A stretch of DNA of 64,000 nt from Papaver somniferum (taxonomy: Eukaryota > Streptophyta > Magnoliopsida > Ranunculales > Papaveraceae). The notes under the pieces are model-generated. The model saw nothing but the letters and a program-made list of their open reading frames with translations, was not told the origin of the DNA and searched no databases. Position numbers and translations under genes: made by a program. Positions within the stretch are counted from its first letter, which is position 1. The number at the start of each line of letters is the position of its first letter. Positions 23,318 through 35,067 of this stretch are shown one piece after another. The stretch is from the NCBI RefSeq assembly GCF_003573695.1, contig NC_039359.1:94857275-94921274 (forward strand), read 5' to 3'.

Positions 23318-24388
23318 TTAAACCTCCGAGTGATCGCCTTCTACACGATTATCATTACCAATAAACCCTTGCATCTCTATAACACTTTCGTTCAGAACTC
23401 CTTCGCCAACCACTTGATTTAGGTAGTATTGAGATTTTGAGCAGTCAGCCCCAAGAAATTCACTACTGCCAGTGCCATGACAAATAACGAACTGACCAAA
23501 AGCCTTACTATGATGTTCGCGTCATTGCCCATAAGGGTCAGAACAACGTCTGCAAAACAAACAATTTCATAAACAGTACCCAAGTAGAAAAATACAAGGA
23601 CGCCCGTAATAAATTTCTTCTCCTGTAAGAGTTGTTTGCTCTTCTTTATGGCTGCTGAACCGTATATTTTTGGTTCAAGAACCGAAACCATGTTGGCAAA
23701 GTTCCACCATGCTACAAAATGGCCATGAACAACGAAGACGAAACAAACATAGATGATAAGAAGTATGGTACCAATGACGAATACCAAGAAATAATTAATT
23801 TTCATCACCATATGAATTAACGTAAGAATTGTGCAAACCAAAGCAAGAAAGGCCAAGTAAGCTGTGTAGTGCAGGAAAATGAGCGGTAAGGCATGAAGAA
23901 AGGTGATTGCAAGACGTTTTATGATGCGAGGAATAGCGGAAAGAATAGAACTGTAAGACAAGGGTTTGGAAAGGTAAAGAGAAGCTACAGTGAAGGTTGT
24001 AGCAGAGACGGACAGAAGATAGAAGGCGAAGAACACAACAAGGGAGATGCAGTAGTACCGGATAGAATTCAGTTTCAAGAAAAATTGATGGGTAGGATAT
24101 GCGCCAACAATTTCTTTATACATAACTAATGGATTGGTAGATTGATGTTCAGGTGATGATAAATTGTAAACTTGATAGACAAAAACGATAAAGGCTACGT
24201 TTAGATTATTAATTTCCAACAAGAACTGTAGAAACGAAAGAGGGAGTATGAGGGTGATGAAAATCAAGAAGAATTTTCTTGGAGATGCTTTCAGTATTGT
24301 TCTTACTGATTCTTTGATAGATGAAACTCACTAATTCTTTGATCTTTTGCTGTGCATTCAAGACTTCAAGATCTTCAAAAAATTCCAT
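23318..24388 (-). pseudogene. Plant multi-pass membrane protein gene with two frameshifts
   Basis: The longest frame (23419-24267) has 282 codons but opens at TTG, not ATG. It predicts about six hydrophobic segments, with a conserved-looking core TTFTVASLYLSKPLSYSSIL and later ANMVSVLEPKIYGSAAIKKS. I recognise this as the plant-specific, usually intronless, roughly 320-residue membrane family of Arabidopsis AT1G31130/AT4G19950 type, whose function is unknown. An ATG at 24388 opens MEFFEDLEVLNAQQKIKE in another frame. A 25-bp offset repeat there (24303-24319 and 24328-24344, 15 of 17 matching) could cause the shift. At the 3' end a second frame continues past the TAA at 23419 to a stop at 23318-23320, as if one G were missing from the GGGG run near 23452. 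It is either a recent pseudogene or carries assembly errors. Confidence 0.7.
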
Positions 24389-24827
24389 TAGTACTGTTGG
24401 CTAACTCTCAATTGTGGTTAGAGAAGAAAAGAGAAGATATCTGTTTATCTAGACTCTAGAGGATTCAGTGGAAGGATTATAAGAAACCTGCTTCTTGCTT
24501 AAGTTATGAGGTGTTATACTTGTAGAAATGAAATTGCAATTAATAGGGGGTCTTGGTGGTAGCAGTTGAGGCTTGCCAGAGCTAGCTTGACGCACTTTCT
24601 TTTCTACTGCACTTAGTTTTATCTTTTATTTCTCTGACTACTTCTTCTCTCTGATCATTTTTTTCTCCCACCACCTAATCTGTTTTACCATTTTCAGCAT
24701 GGCATTCATTAGTAAGTAGTAACCCTCTGTAACTCTCACCACAAGTGGAGGACTAGGAAACTTCCTAGTTGCCACAATAAGGATGGGATGTCACATGCCC
24801 GACACATATTAATTGACAAAACCGTAA
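24389..24827. other. 5' flank of the membrane-protein gene
   Basis: Upstream (on the minus strand) of the ATG at 24388. CTTATAATCC (about 24475-24484, minus strand) is a weak TATA-like candidate. Pyrimidine-rich runs near 24600-24670 are seen on the plus strand. No other gene. Confidence 0.35.
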
Positions 24828-24958
24828 GAGGATGTTTGAATCCCATATGCAGAGAACCAAACACAATTTGCTTTTGCTTTTAAAAGACATTTTGAAATTA
24901 TATTTTCAAACCAACTTATAGCATTTCGTAACTTCTAACAGCGTATCCAAACGCTCTC
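24828..24958. mobile_element. Possible degenerate MITE (131 bp)
   Basis: Left end GAGGATGTTTGAATCC and right end GTATCCAAACGCTCTC are imperfect inverted repeats of the GCGTTTGGATAC kind common in plant hAT-like MITEs. No clear target duplication was found. Confidence 0.45.
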
Positions 24959-25049
24959 TAGATTTTTACCACTCCACTTATTACCATGCAACCTATGCCC
25001 TATCGTGATCCTATTATTTCAAAATCAATGGACCCAACCCACCCTCAAC

Positions 25050-26347
25050 TAGGGTTGCATATGGGACGGTACAGTCCGGGTTTCTTATGAACCCGGTACC
25101 TGTACCTGGAGTTGACCGGGTTTTCATTTTGAGGACCGGTACCAGTACATGTACTTGTACCTATACTTGTACCGGTTATACAGGTTCGGTTCTAGCCGGG
25201 ACCGGGTTTTTACCCATATTTAAATTGAACAGAAAATCAAATCACAAATTAACCTTAAAACCAACTCACAAATTTATCCATACTTCAATTGAGCAGAGAT
25301 ACAATGGAATGATTATTTGCATATAGAGACATAAAACAGAATTAAACTCCAAATCGAGCAATCATCTTCAAGAACTCCGTCTGAATCCATTTGCACATCT
25401 GATTAAAAACACACAACTATTCAATTTGTGTAATACCAACAACAGTAAACAATACCCTTCTGCAACTCAATCAATTTGTGCATATTTTCGCCTTCTGGTA
25501 GCAATTTTACATGAACAACAACTACTATAGTCCATCAATACACAAAATTTCACTTCTTCAATTTTATTTCTCTATCAAGAACTGTCAATACCAGAGCTTC
25601 AATTTTATTACTCTTGCCTAGTCGAGGATGGATGTGAATGCATTCTCTAATATCAGAGCTTCAATCTGCACACAAGTAAAAAACCCTAAATCAATCCCCA
25701 AATCAATGTCAAATTAAACCCTAAATCAGACATCTCAATCAGAAATTCAAATATGAATGGAACCAATATGAAATTTCAATCCCATCTAAAAAAAACCTTT
25801 CAATTCTCATTTAACTGATTCAAACCAAACATGCAATTAAACAAAAACCTAAATCAATTATATGAATTACTTGTAGAAAAAAAGAAGTAACAGAAGAAAA
25901 ACTAAAGAAATAAAAGATGAAAAGAAATCATTGAGAAATAAATGGAGATTATTTTGGACTCGTGGTGGTGGTATCCCTCTCTGTGACGATGAGTATGGCG
26001 AAGAATAAGAGAGAAGAGTTTCCGTCTCTATAAGGAAGAAGAAGAGATAATGAAGAAGAAGAGATAAGAAAAATATATGAGGTGGTGAAAGGGATTTATC
26101 CTTACCCTAAAACCAATGGTCCAGATTCATTTATATAGATTTTATCGATGGTTTATATACACCGGTTCTTTGGGTACCGGTTTGGTCGGGAATCTTAGTA
26201 GAACCGGTACCTGTCCCGCTCTACACCGGTTCTTATATTCTATTCCCAGTGTCTGTACCGGCAATTCCGGGTCCGGTACGGTACAAATCCGGGTTTTTCG
26301 GTTCTTAACCGGTACAGGTACTTTGGACCGGGTCTTGTGCAGCCTTA
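25050..26347. mobile_element. Non-autonomous hAT transposon (1298 bp)
   Basis: Flanked by a perfect 8-bp duplication, CCCTCAAC, at 25042-25049 and 26348-26355, the target size of hAT elements. Ends are TAGGGTTGCA and TGCAGCCTTA, an imperfect inverted repeat resembling hAT termini. Both subterminal regions (25070-25215 and 26155-26335) are packed with GGTAC, ACCGGT and CCGGG words, probably transposase-binding repeats. The centre is AT-rich. There is no transposase ORF; the short frames inside are low-complexity. Confidence 0.88.
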
Positions 26348-26355
26348 CCCTCAAC

Positions 26356-27134
26356 CTATTCATCTCAATTTCACACATCAATATCACTTGTACTTTTATA
26401 TTTCCACCCAACATTTATTACACTTTAAAAGCAACAGTCACTCAACAAAATTCCACAATTTAACCAAAACCCTTATGCAAAAACAAACCAAGAAGTAACA
26501 ATATCTAAACAAACCTTACGCCAAAAATTTACCTCAAACTTAGAATCATTGAGGATTTTAGGCCCTTTATTGTCCTTGTAGAATTTTCTTCATCTCATCA
26601 AATCTCCTCAATTCTATCAATACTCTCACTTTCTCAGCCTCCTCTATGCTTGTGTGCTATAGGGTGACATAAACCTTCACCAGACTTGAAGTGGATGATG
26701 TTTGCAAGATTTCATTTTCAGGTACCACCGCCAACACCTATCCTACAAGGTCTATGGAATTCTTAATACTACTGTTCCATTATTTTCTATTGTCTTAAAG
26801 AAGTAAACACATCGTGAGTCCTGAAATTAGTTTGGAAAACTAATATACTCTTGCTTCTGTTCTTGCTTGTTATTGATACTCTTGGTCGGATGTTTGAGAA
26901 CAGTTGGAATACAACTTTTCTCCGCAATATGGTCGGATTACTGCTTTCGTTTTGTTTGGACCACATAAGTATGAAATGGGCTTATTAGGATCTTCAGCCC
27001 ATTAACCTTAAAAAATTGGATCATGGGTTGAAGGTGACTAAATTCATTGTATCCTAAAAAGTGTATGAATTTGTTGATGGTAAGATCAGGCATAAATTCA
27101 AACCAGGAAGTTAGAATTAATCTAGATGTGTATT
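26356..27134. other. Intergenic sequence, possible decayed exon
   Basis: No intact ORF. On the minus strand around 26570-26720 a frame reads EEAEKVRVLIELRRFDEMKK after one internal stop, which looks protein-like but matches no family I know. Its right end (GTATT, 27130-27134) is the target duplication of the chromovirus. Confidence 0.35.
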
Positions 27135-27461
27135 TGTACTGTTCAAAGTACGATCAAGAACAATTAACGGAATTTGAACGGAAATTAAATCGGAAAACAA
27201 GGTAACTCTGCCGTAGCAGCCAAGAACACAATAAAATTTCATTTCCTACCCAAAAACAGTTTCTCTTACAGCTCAAATGCAACTAAGAAAATAAAGAAAA
27301 CCCTAAGCTAACAATCAATCAGAATAGGACAAATGTTTCTCCTTTACTGGTTCTCTACTAGCCAATGATTAACGGCCGACAAAATTAATCTAGGCACACA
27401 TAGTCTCCGCTAAGGGAACCCCGCAGTGATCATACAACTAGCACTGGAAAGTCACATGACA
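27135..27461 (-). repeat. Chromovirus 3' LTR (327 bp)
   Basis: On the minus strand it starts TGTCATGTGAC and ends CAGTACA. The purine-rich tract AATGGAGAGGGCAT precedes it (27462-27476 region), identifying it as the 3' LTR. Its length equals the other copy. Confidence 0.88.
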
Positions 27462-27488
27462 ATGCCCTCTCCATTAGCAAATCCTTGC

Positions 27489-28868
27489 TCAAGGATGGAA
27501 TTTAGGGAAATGGTGTGCAATGTGAGTTGTATCTTCCCATGTAGCATCCTCAATAGAAGCATTAGTCCACCTGATGAGAAATTGAGGAACAGAAATACCA
27601 TTGAGCAATATAGTTCTAGAGTCTAAGGAAGCTGCAAGAATTACCAAAATTGTACCATCAGTATCTAGCACATGCAGCGAGGGGGATGGATTGTGGGAAG
27701 CTCCAATGTGCTTTTTAAGTTGAGAAACATGGAAGACTAGCTGAATCCTAGCTTCAACTGGCAATTGGAGTTTGTCAGAAGCTGCACTAATCTTCTGAAT
27801 AATAAGGAATGTTCCATAATACTTGGCTGCTAGTTTGAGATTCCTTCTGAGACCTACAGAAGCTTTCCTGTAGGGTTGCAGCTTCAGATAAAATTTGTCA
27901 CCTACCTCAAAGACTCTATCTGTTCTTGATTTATCAACATAAAATTTCATCCACTCCTGGGATTTATGAAGAGTATCCTTCAATAAGTCAATGACAGCAT
28001 CCCTCTGTTTTAAATAGTCTTCAACAGCAGCAACAGATGTTGTGGCAGAGGAAGGAAAAACTAGGTGTGGAAGGAGATAACCATATAGTGCTTGGAAGAG
28101 GCTCATTTTCAAGCTAGTATGGTAGTTGGTATTGTACCACCACTCATCTAAGGGAAGCCATAAATACCATTTCTTTGGATGATGACTACACATACATCTC
28201 AAGTAGCTTTCAAGATAAGAATTTACCCTTTCAGTTTGGCCATTAGTCTGTGGATGGTAAGTTGTACTTAAATTCAGTTGAGTTCCGAAAGCCTTGAACA
28301 AGTCATGCCAAAAGTGACTTGTGAAGATTTTGTCTCTGTCAGAAACAATGGAGGCAGGCAATCCATGAAGCTTAAACACATGTGAAAGAAACTCCCTAAC
28401 AACATATGCAGTAGTGTAAGGATGGTGCAGGCCAATAAACTGGATGTACTTAGTAAGTCTGTCCGCTACCACCAAAATGACAGACTTCCTTTCACTGATT
28501 GGAAATCCTTCAATAAAGTCCATTGAGATGTGTTGTCATGCATGATCTGGAATAGGCAATGACTGAAGCAAACCAGCAGGAAAAGTGTACTCCCATTTGT
28601 TTCTTTGACATACATCACAAGTGGAGACATAGAGGAGAATGTCCTTCTTCATTGCAGGCTAGAAGAAGTAAGATTTGGCTCTCAGATAAGTGGCCTGCAT
28701 GCCAGAATGGCCAGTCATAGCTGAAGAGTGGATAGAGTTCAAAATCTTGGTCCTAGTATCAGCTGAACTTCCAATATATATCCCGCCTTTGTATCTCAAA
28801 ATGTCATTGAAATAAGAGTACTTAGTATTGGAGCAGGGGGTGAGAGTAAGCTGAGCAATGAGAGTCGG
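27489..28868 (-). pseudogene. pol: Chromovirus integrase with C-terminal chromodomain-like segment
   Basis: Catalyses strand transfer of cDNA. The intact frame 27489-28523 starts at MDFIEGFPISERKS, which holds the first catalytic Asp of the D,D-E core. It continues with ASIVSDRDKIFTSHF and THYHPQTNGQTERVN-like sequence, the GDKFYLKLQPYRK segment, and ends in FLIRWTNASIEDATWEDTTHI, a chromodomain-like tail thought to guide insertion into heterochromatin. The zinc-binding part is in 28659-28868 (SSAMTGHSGMQATYLRAKSYF). A stop near 28660 and stops in between break it. The copia insertion splits it from RNase H at 28868. Confidence 0.88.
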
Positions 28869-31287
28869 TGTTAGAGCATTGCTCGGTCGAACTCGCATCT
28901 CAAGCATGTTTGTCAATGTTAGTGATCAAAACTATAAGTCTTGATTTCTAGTCTATTATAGCTAAGTCTCGGACTAGGATAGAAAGTGTATTTGAGCTCG
29001 AGGACTTCATGGCGATTCATCATACAAGTAGAAGAACTACTCAAGGAACTGGTGGAACTTCTCAACAAAAAGGTATGTGAAAACTTGAACTTATCTATCA
29101 CTTTAAAGTCTATATACTCTATCTCCTACTCTTTGAGACAAGAAGTCGCATGCTATATATATATATAGACTTGGATTATACACATTTAGTATTTCGAGCA
29201 GAGTATACCTCGCCTATCTATATCTCGAAATATGTGTTGGTAAGATTTTCGCTTCGATCAAGTTTATCTTTACCATGTGACGAAAGTCATGATATGTTTC
29301 AATCATCTTGAAATTTCTTTGACGATAAATGGTGTAACAACTATATAACATTCTCTAAGAATGTTTCATTGATTGAAATGAGATTTTAGATTACATAGCC
29401 AATGGTGGACATAAGCATTGTTGTGGAAACACATTTATGTATAAGTCATATTCCTTGAACCAAAGTTTGCGAACTTTGTTGATCAAGAGAACCGGAAGAA
29501 TGGCGTGAGCCAAGTCCGCGAACTGTCGAAGTTCTCAAACCCTAGAATTTCTGCTGGAGTTGACAAACTATTTGCATGAAGCTAAGTCCGCGAACTCAGT
29601 CCGCGAAACGACGAAGTTCTCATACCCGAGAATTTCTTTTGGAGTTTGTAAACTCTGCCAGGACCTAATATGCGAATTTGAGAAGGTTATATATCTAAAG
29701 ATGATTTCTGAACTTAACTTAAAATGACTAAGGAATGCAGTTTGCAAACCGTGGATATAAAAGTTCATGAACCGATTCAAGTGAATCAAATCATCTTTAC
29801 TTTAATTTTGTCTTGTGTAGTACATAAGATTTCCTTGCAATTGAACAACTCTCTAACTAGTTCATCTTGAAGTTATTTTAACTAGTTATGGTGAACAAGA
29901 ACATGGTTGATATGAAAATCTCATATGGCTAACCTATTGGTTAACTATTGTTGAACCAACAAGTGCATACGTTTGGGTACGGTTAACAGACCTAGAAACG
30001 TGCATTGTCAAGTGTGTGTAACAAGCTAAGTTTTCGATCTAACGGTTGAGAAATATTAGCTTGAATTTAAATCAGGTTTTCATCTAACAGTGGATATTGA
30101 TTGCTTTGTTACCAAGGTAACTTAATTGCAAACCCTGATTTAAAAGACTATATAAAGGAGACATCTAGTATTGTGCAAAACTAATCCCCACACCTTACAT
30201 GTGATACTAGTTTTCGTGCTAGAGTCGTTTCTCCTTTAACCTTTGGTTTCCTTCTTCTAAAACCAGGTTAACGACTTAAAGACTTCATTAGGATTGTGAA
30301 GCTAGACCGATACTACTTTTATCGTAGTTGTGTGACCTTATATTCCATCTTATATCGTACGAGTACAATCAGATTGATTGTCCTGAGATTGATATCTCCG
30401 ATAGGCAAGATATAAAAAGTAGTCACAAACATCTTCGTCTCATTGTTTGTGATTCCGCAACATCTTGTTTCGCTACCATACGATTAAGATTGTTGTGAGG
30501 TGATTGATAACTCTAGGCTGTTCTTCGGGAATATAAGACCGGATTATCAATTGGTTCCTGTTCACCTTGATTATTATTAAAAGACGGAACAAAACCTTTA
30601 GGGTTTATCTGTGGGAGACAGATTGATCCTTTGATATACTTGTCTGTGTGAGATAGATTTGTTTATTGTCAAATCCTGCGATTTTTGGTCGTAGCAACTC
30701 TTAGTTATGGGTGAGATCATCTAAGGGAATCAAGTGCGCAATATCCTGCTGGGATCAGAGGCGTAGGGAGTATAACTGTACCTTGGATCGGTGAGAGACT
30801 GATTGGGGTTGAACTACATTCCAGTCCGAAGTTAGCTTGGAGCAGGCTAGTGTATGTAGCGGCTTAATACACTGTATGTTGAATCTGGACTAGGTCCCGT
30901 GGTTTTTCTGCATTTGCGGTTTCCTCGTTAACAAAATTTCTGGTGTATGTGTTATTTCAATTTCCGATTTATATTGTTTTATCTTTATAATTGAAATAAT
31001 ACAGGTTGTGTGTTAGATCATCAATTAGAGAAATCCAACCTTTGGTTGTTGATTGTCATTAATTAATCCTTAGATATTGGTCTTTAGTACCATCCAAGTT
31101 ATTCCTTGCATTTGATTAGAACTCGCAGTTCCTGCTTGAGTAAATCAAATCAAGAGAGAGATATAAACTCGTTGATATACTTTTAATTGATTGAGTCTTG
31201 TTGATTCTCTTAAAAATATATTCGATTTTGTCCATACAGATTGCTAAGAGAAATATTGGGTGGTGTTGTTAGACCCCCGCTTTTTCA
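28869..31287 (+). repeat. SIRE-like 5' LTR
   Basis: Has TG...CA ends and aligns throughout with 35068-37525. An imperfect internal repeat of the CCGCGAACT type (AGTCCGCGAACT near 29513 and 29586) is seen. TATATAAAG near 30150 is a candidate TATA box. Confidence 0.85.
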
Positions 31288-34200
31288 ATTGATATCAGAG
31301 AAGGCAAACACGTATAAGACCTTACAAGTCTGTTTTTGTAGCGATCTGACTCTATGGACAAGAGTACTATCTCTGATAAACGCTTTACCAGAAATAAAAG
31401 TTCTATCTTGTCTTACTCTATTAAAGAGAAGGATTCTACAATCTCGAATTTAGATGAACCTTCTGGACTGACGAGACAGACTAACACTGACATGTGTACA
31501 TCCGATTACCCTTCAAATGTGAGCCTCTCCATTAATAAATGGGATTCAGCTGAAGAGAGTTAATTGATTATAAGTCTTGTTAGAATTCAAGCTGATAGAT
31601 TCAATTGGTTGAAGCACCATGTTAATGTTCTACTTGGTGTAATAAGAGATTGCAAACCCAAAGGTAATACTTAAGCTCATTCTTCGTGTACGTATCTTGA
31701 AGATAGCCTTAGAATAGAATCCTTGGAAATTGAACATCGCTTGAGTAAGCTCTCTATTCAAGGATGCTCACAGCAATCTAATATGCCATGTACTTCTGAC
31801 ACAACTAAAGATGGTTCATGCGCAGAAGTAAAAACAGAAGCCCCTTCTAGTAAAACGGATGTGCCTGAAGTCACCATCACTCAAGGATGTTGCACATCAA
31901 ATGGATGGAAGAAATCTTCTAACGATGATATTAAGACTGTACCATCTAATCATTCTGATGATCAGAAAGTATGTCTTGTCTGTGGGACAAAGAGTTTTGT
32001 TAAACGAAAGGGAACCTCTAGGTTGAAGAAAAACATCTTGGTTCAACTTCAACACACCTTAGATTTAATTCTTAAAGGTGTAACTGACATTCGTATGACT
32101 AAACCAGTTGGTTTTCGTACCTACCCTGTATATGTTACCAGGAAATTCAGTTCAATGAGTTCCTCGAACACTCAAGAACAAAACAGACGCCTTAATAAAC
32201 ATCGTCTAAAGGAAGATCACGTCGTGGTCTCTGGAAATAACGCTGCTCCTGTTGAGAAAGGAAGTTCAGAAGAAAGAAGAAAAAATGATGAAATGAGAGA
32301 TAATATGAAAAATATAATTGAAGGGTATAAAGAATTCGTCAACAGGTTGTCCTCCTCCTCAAACCAAAATTCTTCTGGTAAAAATACAAAGTATTCTCGT
32401 ATTTTGATGACAGTAAGTTTTATGATAATTTCTCACATAAAAAGGAGTCCATCTCTAGATTCAGGAGGAAAAAGAGAATTGACTATAAACACAAATCTCT
32501 TGATGAGCTTGTGGCTCATACTTATGCATATTAATCACAAGGGTTGAAGATCTTACTCATAAAAACCCTGTTGAGTAAGACGTGTTAATATTCAGGTATA
32601 CTTTTGGCATTTGCGTCTGTTAAGTTGAGTTATCTTCTTATCGTCCATAGATAAGCTTTTTGATTGCAGACTCATTGTGCTTAAAGTATTGTTTGTAAAG
32701 TGTCATTAGGAAGTCTTCTTCTGAATCTTGTTTCTTGCTTCAACTATGCTCAAAATTGCCTTTCTAAGTTATGGAATTTTTCGAGTCTTTTGTTGCAAAA
32801 GTCCCTTTTAGGATTTATTTTTTATTATTATTTTTTTTTGGGGGGGGGGGGGGGGGGGGGGGGTCATGTTGTACTCGAACAGATATTCGTGTTATGGGAC
32901 AAGTGAACTGTTTAAGAAAACCCTAGAATCCCTTCCCTAAGAGACCCTTAAATATCAACCTATTGAGTTACGAAAGTCACGTACGCATACTCAAGGTTGG
33001 ATTCTGGGTTGTCAAGAATGTATTCTTATTCATCTTGCTATGGTGGTTTTGCAAGAGGATTCCTTGACAAAGGTTGTGTTGTGGAGTCCAAGAAGAAAAG
33101 AACCCTTGTATATGAAGATCATCCTAATGCTTCATGTTATTTTGCTTATGTTCATGAGGATGCTGAAAAGGATGATATGATTTCTGCTGAAGTTGTTCAT
33201 GACTTTCTTAAGTACTTTGGGGAGAAAAACAAGAGCTCATTGTGACTCTGAAAAATCTTGATGCACTGAAAATTGAGTTGGAAAATGTTACCGTTGACCT
33301 TGGTCTCATAAAGTATCACCTCTCCGATGTTGCAATGAATGTTGTTGATCACAATCTCAAAGACCCTTTGTCTCATGAGGATTCTGAACCGTCCATATGA
33401 TCTTAGTTTGTGTTCGGAATTTAGCTTGTTTTATTTGTTGCCTAGTAAGACTTCTTTTTGGTTTAGTTGGAAGAATAAATAGTGCTTTGAACATCAATGA
33501 TTGTGACTACATATAGCTATTACTTTTCATATTCTTGTTCTTTTTTAGGTTTACTGGTTTAAATTCTAAAAATATTTGGAGGATGATGTTTTGCAGTATT
33601 TAATCTTTATGATTTGTTATATTGAAATTTGTTATGGGATTGGTGTTTACGTCCGTGAACTATGTTTGTCCCATACTTTGTCAAAAGTAAAGTCGTTCGT
33701 GGTCAGTATTCACGTACTGGTAAAAAAATGAATGGACTTTTGACAAATAAAAAAGTTAAACCTATATTGTCAAATATTTGATGGAAGATAGGTTAAAATC
33801 TTTTGTTTTCAAGGATTATGTCTATTAATATTGTTATGCAAAAAGTGATGGAAAATAGAATGAATCCTTGTGTATTCCGCAGTATTGATCATCCCTGATC
33901 CATATTTTATGTATTATTGTGAGGCTCCGTAATGTATCTTATGTTGATCACTATACAACCAAGTTGATTTTTTAGCTTATTTGGTGTTCCGTGAGGTATG
34001 TTATGTAGAGCATATTAAACTAAATTAATCATCTTGTTTGGTTATTTAGCTATTGCTCTATAAGTTTTCTTATGTCGAGCAATATGACAATTAAATTGAT
34101 TACTTTTGTAATTAGTTTGATTACGTATTCCAATTATATTAATTATGGGTTCTCTTGTAATTAATCTAGTTGAGTATTTTCGTGTCTCCATAAGTTCTCT

Positions 34201-35067
34201 TATGTTGAGCACAATCAATTGAATTGATCACTTTTTTTGTTTAATTTGATTGTGTATTCCGATTAAATTAATCATGGGTTTACTTGTGATTAATTTGATT
34301 GAGTTTTTGGATATAGAAAATCATTCTTATGTTTTTTGGTGTCCAATAAAAATCCTTATTTTTTTTTTGAAATTAAGGTCGCTCTTGTTGCTTTTTCGGG
34401 AATGACATCAAATGGGGGAGAGTTCTTTTGAACTTGTGCTTAATGGTCATATCTTGAGGGGTGTGCGACTGTGGAATTTTAGAGGGGTTATCTTGTATCT
34501 TTAAACTCCTTGGTGAATGCATTTAGCTTCGGCTTTATGATTTCATCTAAATTAGTTGGTATGTATTTTTTTCCTTTTGCCATGAAATGTCTCCTTCGTA
34601 AATTTCATTATGATCCGTTTCTTGTACCTTTGCCAATTTTATTGACAAAAAGGGGGAAAATTAATATGTAATTCACACTACAAATACATATGGTTTTCGG
34701 ATCTTTGTGTAAGGGGGAGTGGTTTCCATGTGAGATGGAGTATTGACTAAGGGGGAGTGATACATATCACCATAGTATTATTGTTGAAGTTGTGATACAA
34801 TTGAACTTTGACGGTGTGTAATAATACTATGACACTGTATAACAATGATCGAGAGCTATGTTTTCTCATTATTATAGCTGCGGATCTTCAATAACGGTGA
34901 TGCTAAACTTACAACCTTTGGGATCATTGGAGTACTTGGAAGTGACGAAGATTTCGAGGAATGTTGAATATTAGACATGTGGAATAGGATCTACTAAAGT
35001 TTCTTTATCTTTTTTGTATTTCATATGTATTGATAGTTTTGCCACTAAAATTGACAAAGGGCGAGAT
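31288..35067 (+). other. SIRE-like interior: gag remnants and polypurine-rich 3' region
   Basis: An ATG at 31354 opens a 69-residue frame (MDKSTISDKRFTRNKSSIL) just after the primer site, as expected for gag. A 274-residue frame at 31723-32547 (starting at TTG) includes KVCLVCGTKSF and a basic, coiled segment. A third frame (32997-33245) reads MDSGLSRMYSYSSCYGG. None matches a catalytic domain. A T9-G24 run is at 32831-32863. From about 34400 the region repeats AAGGGGGAGT-type tracts (34643, 34709, 34739), typical upstream of SIRE 3' LTRs. Confidence 0.65.

Noticed and set aside
23893..24129. 78-residue plus-strand ORF
   Set aside because: Antisense shadow of the membrane-protein gene.
25087..25326. 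79-residue ORF rich in Thr/Cys/Tyr
   Set aside because: Made of the hAT subterminal GGTAC/CTTGTAC words; low complexity.
28864..28868. GTCGG/GTTTG as target duplication of the SIRE-like element
   Set aside because: Only three of five positions match, which is not enough to claim it.
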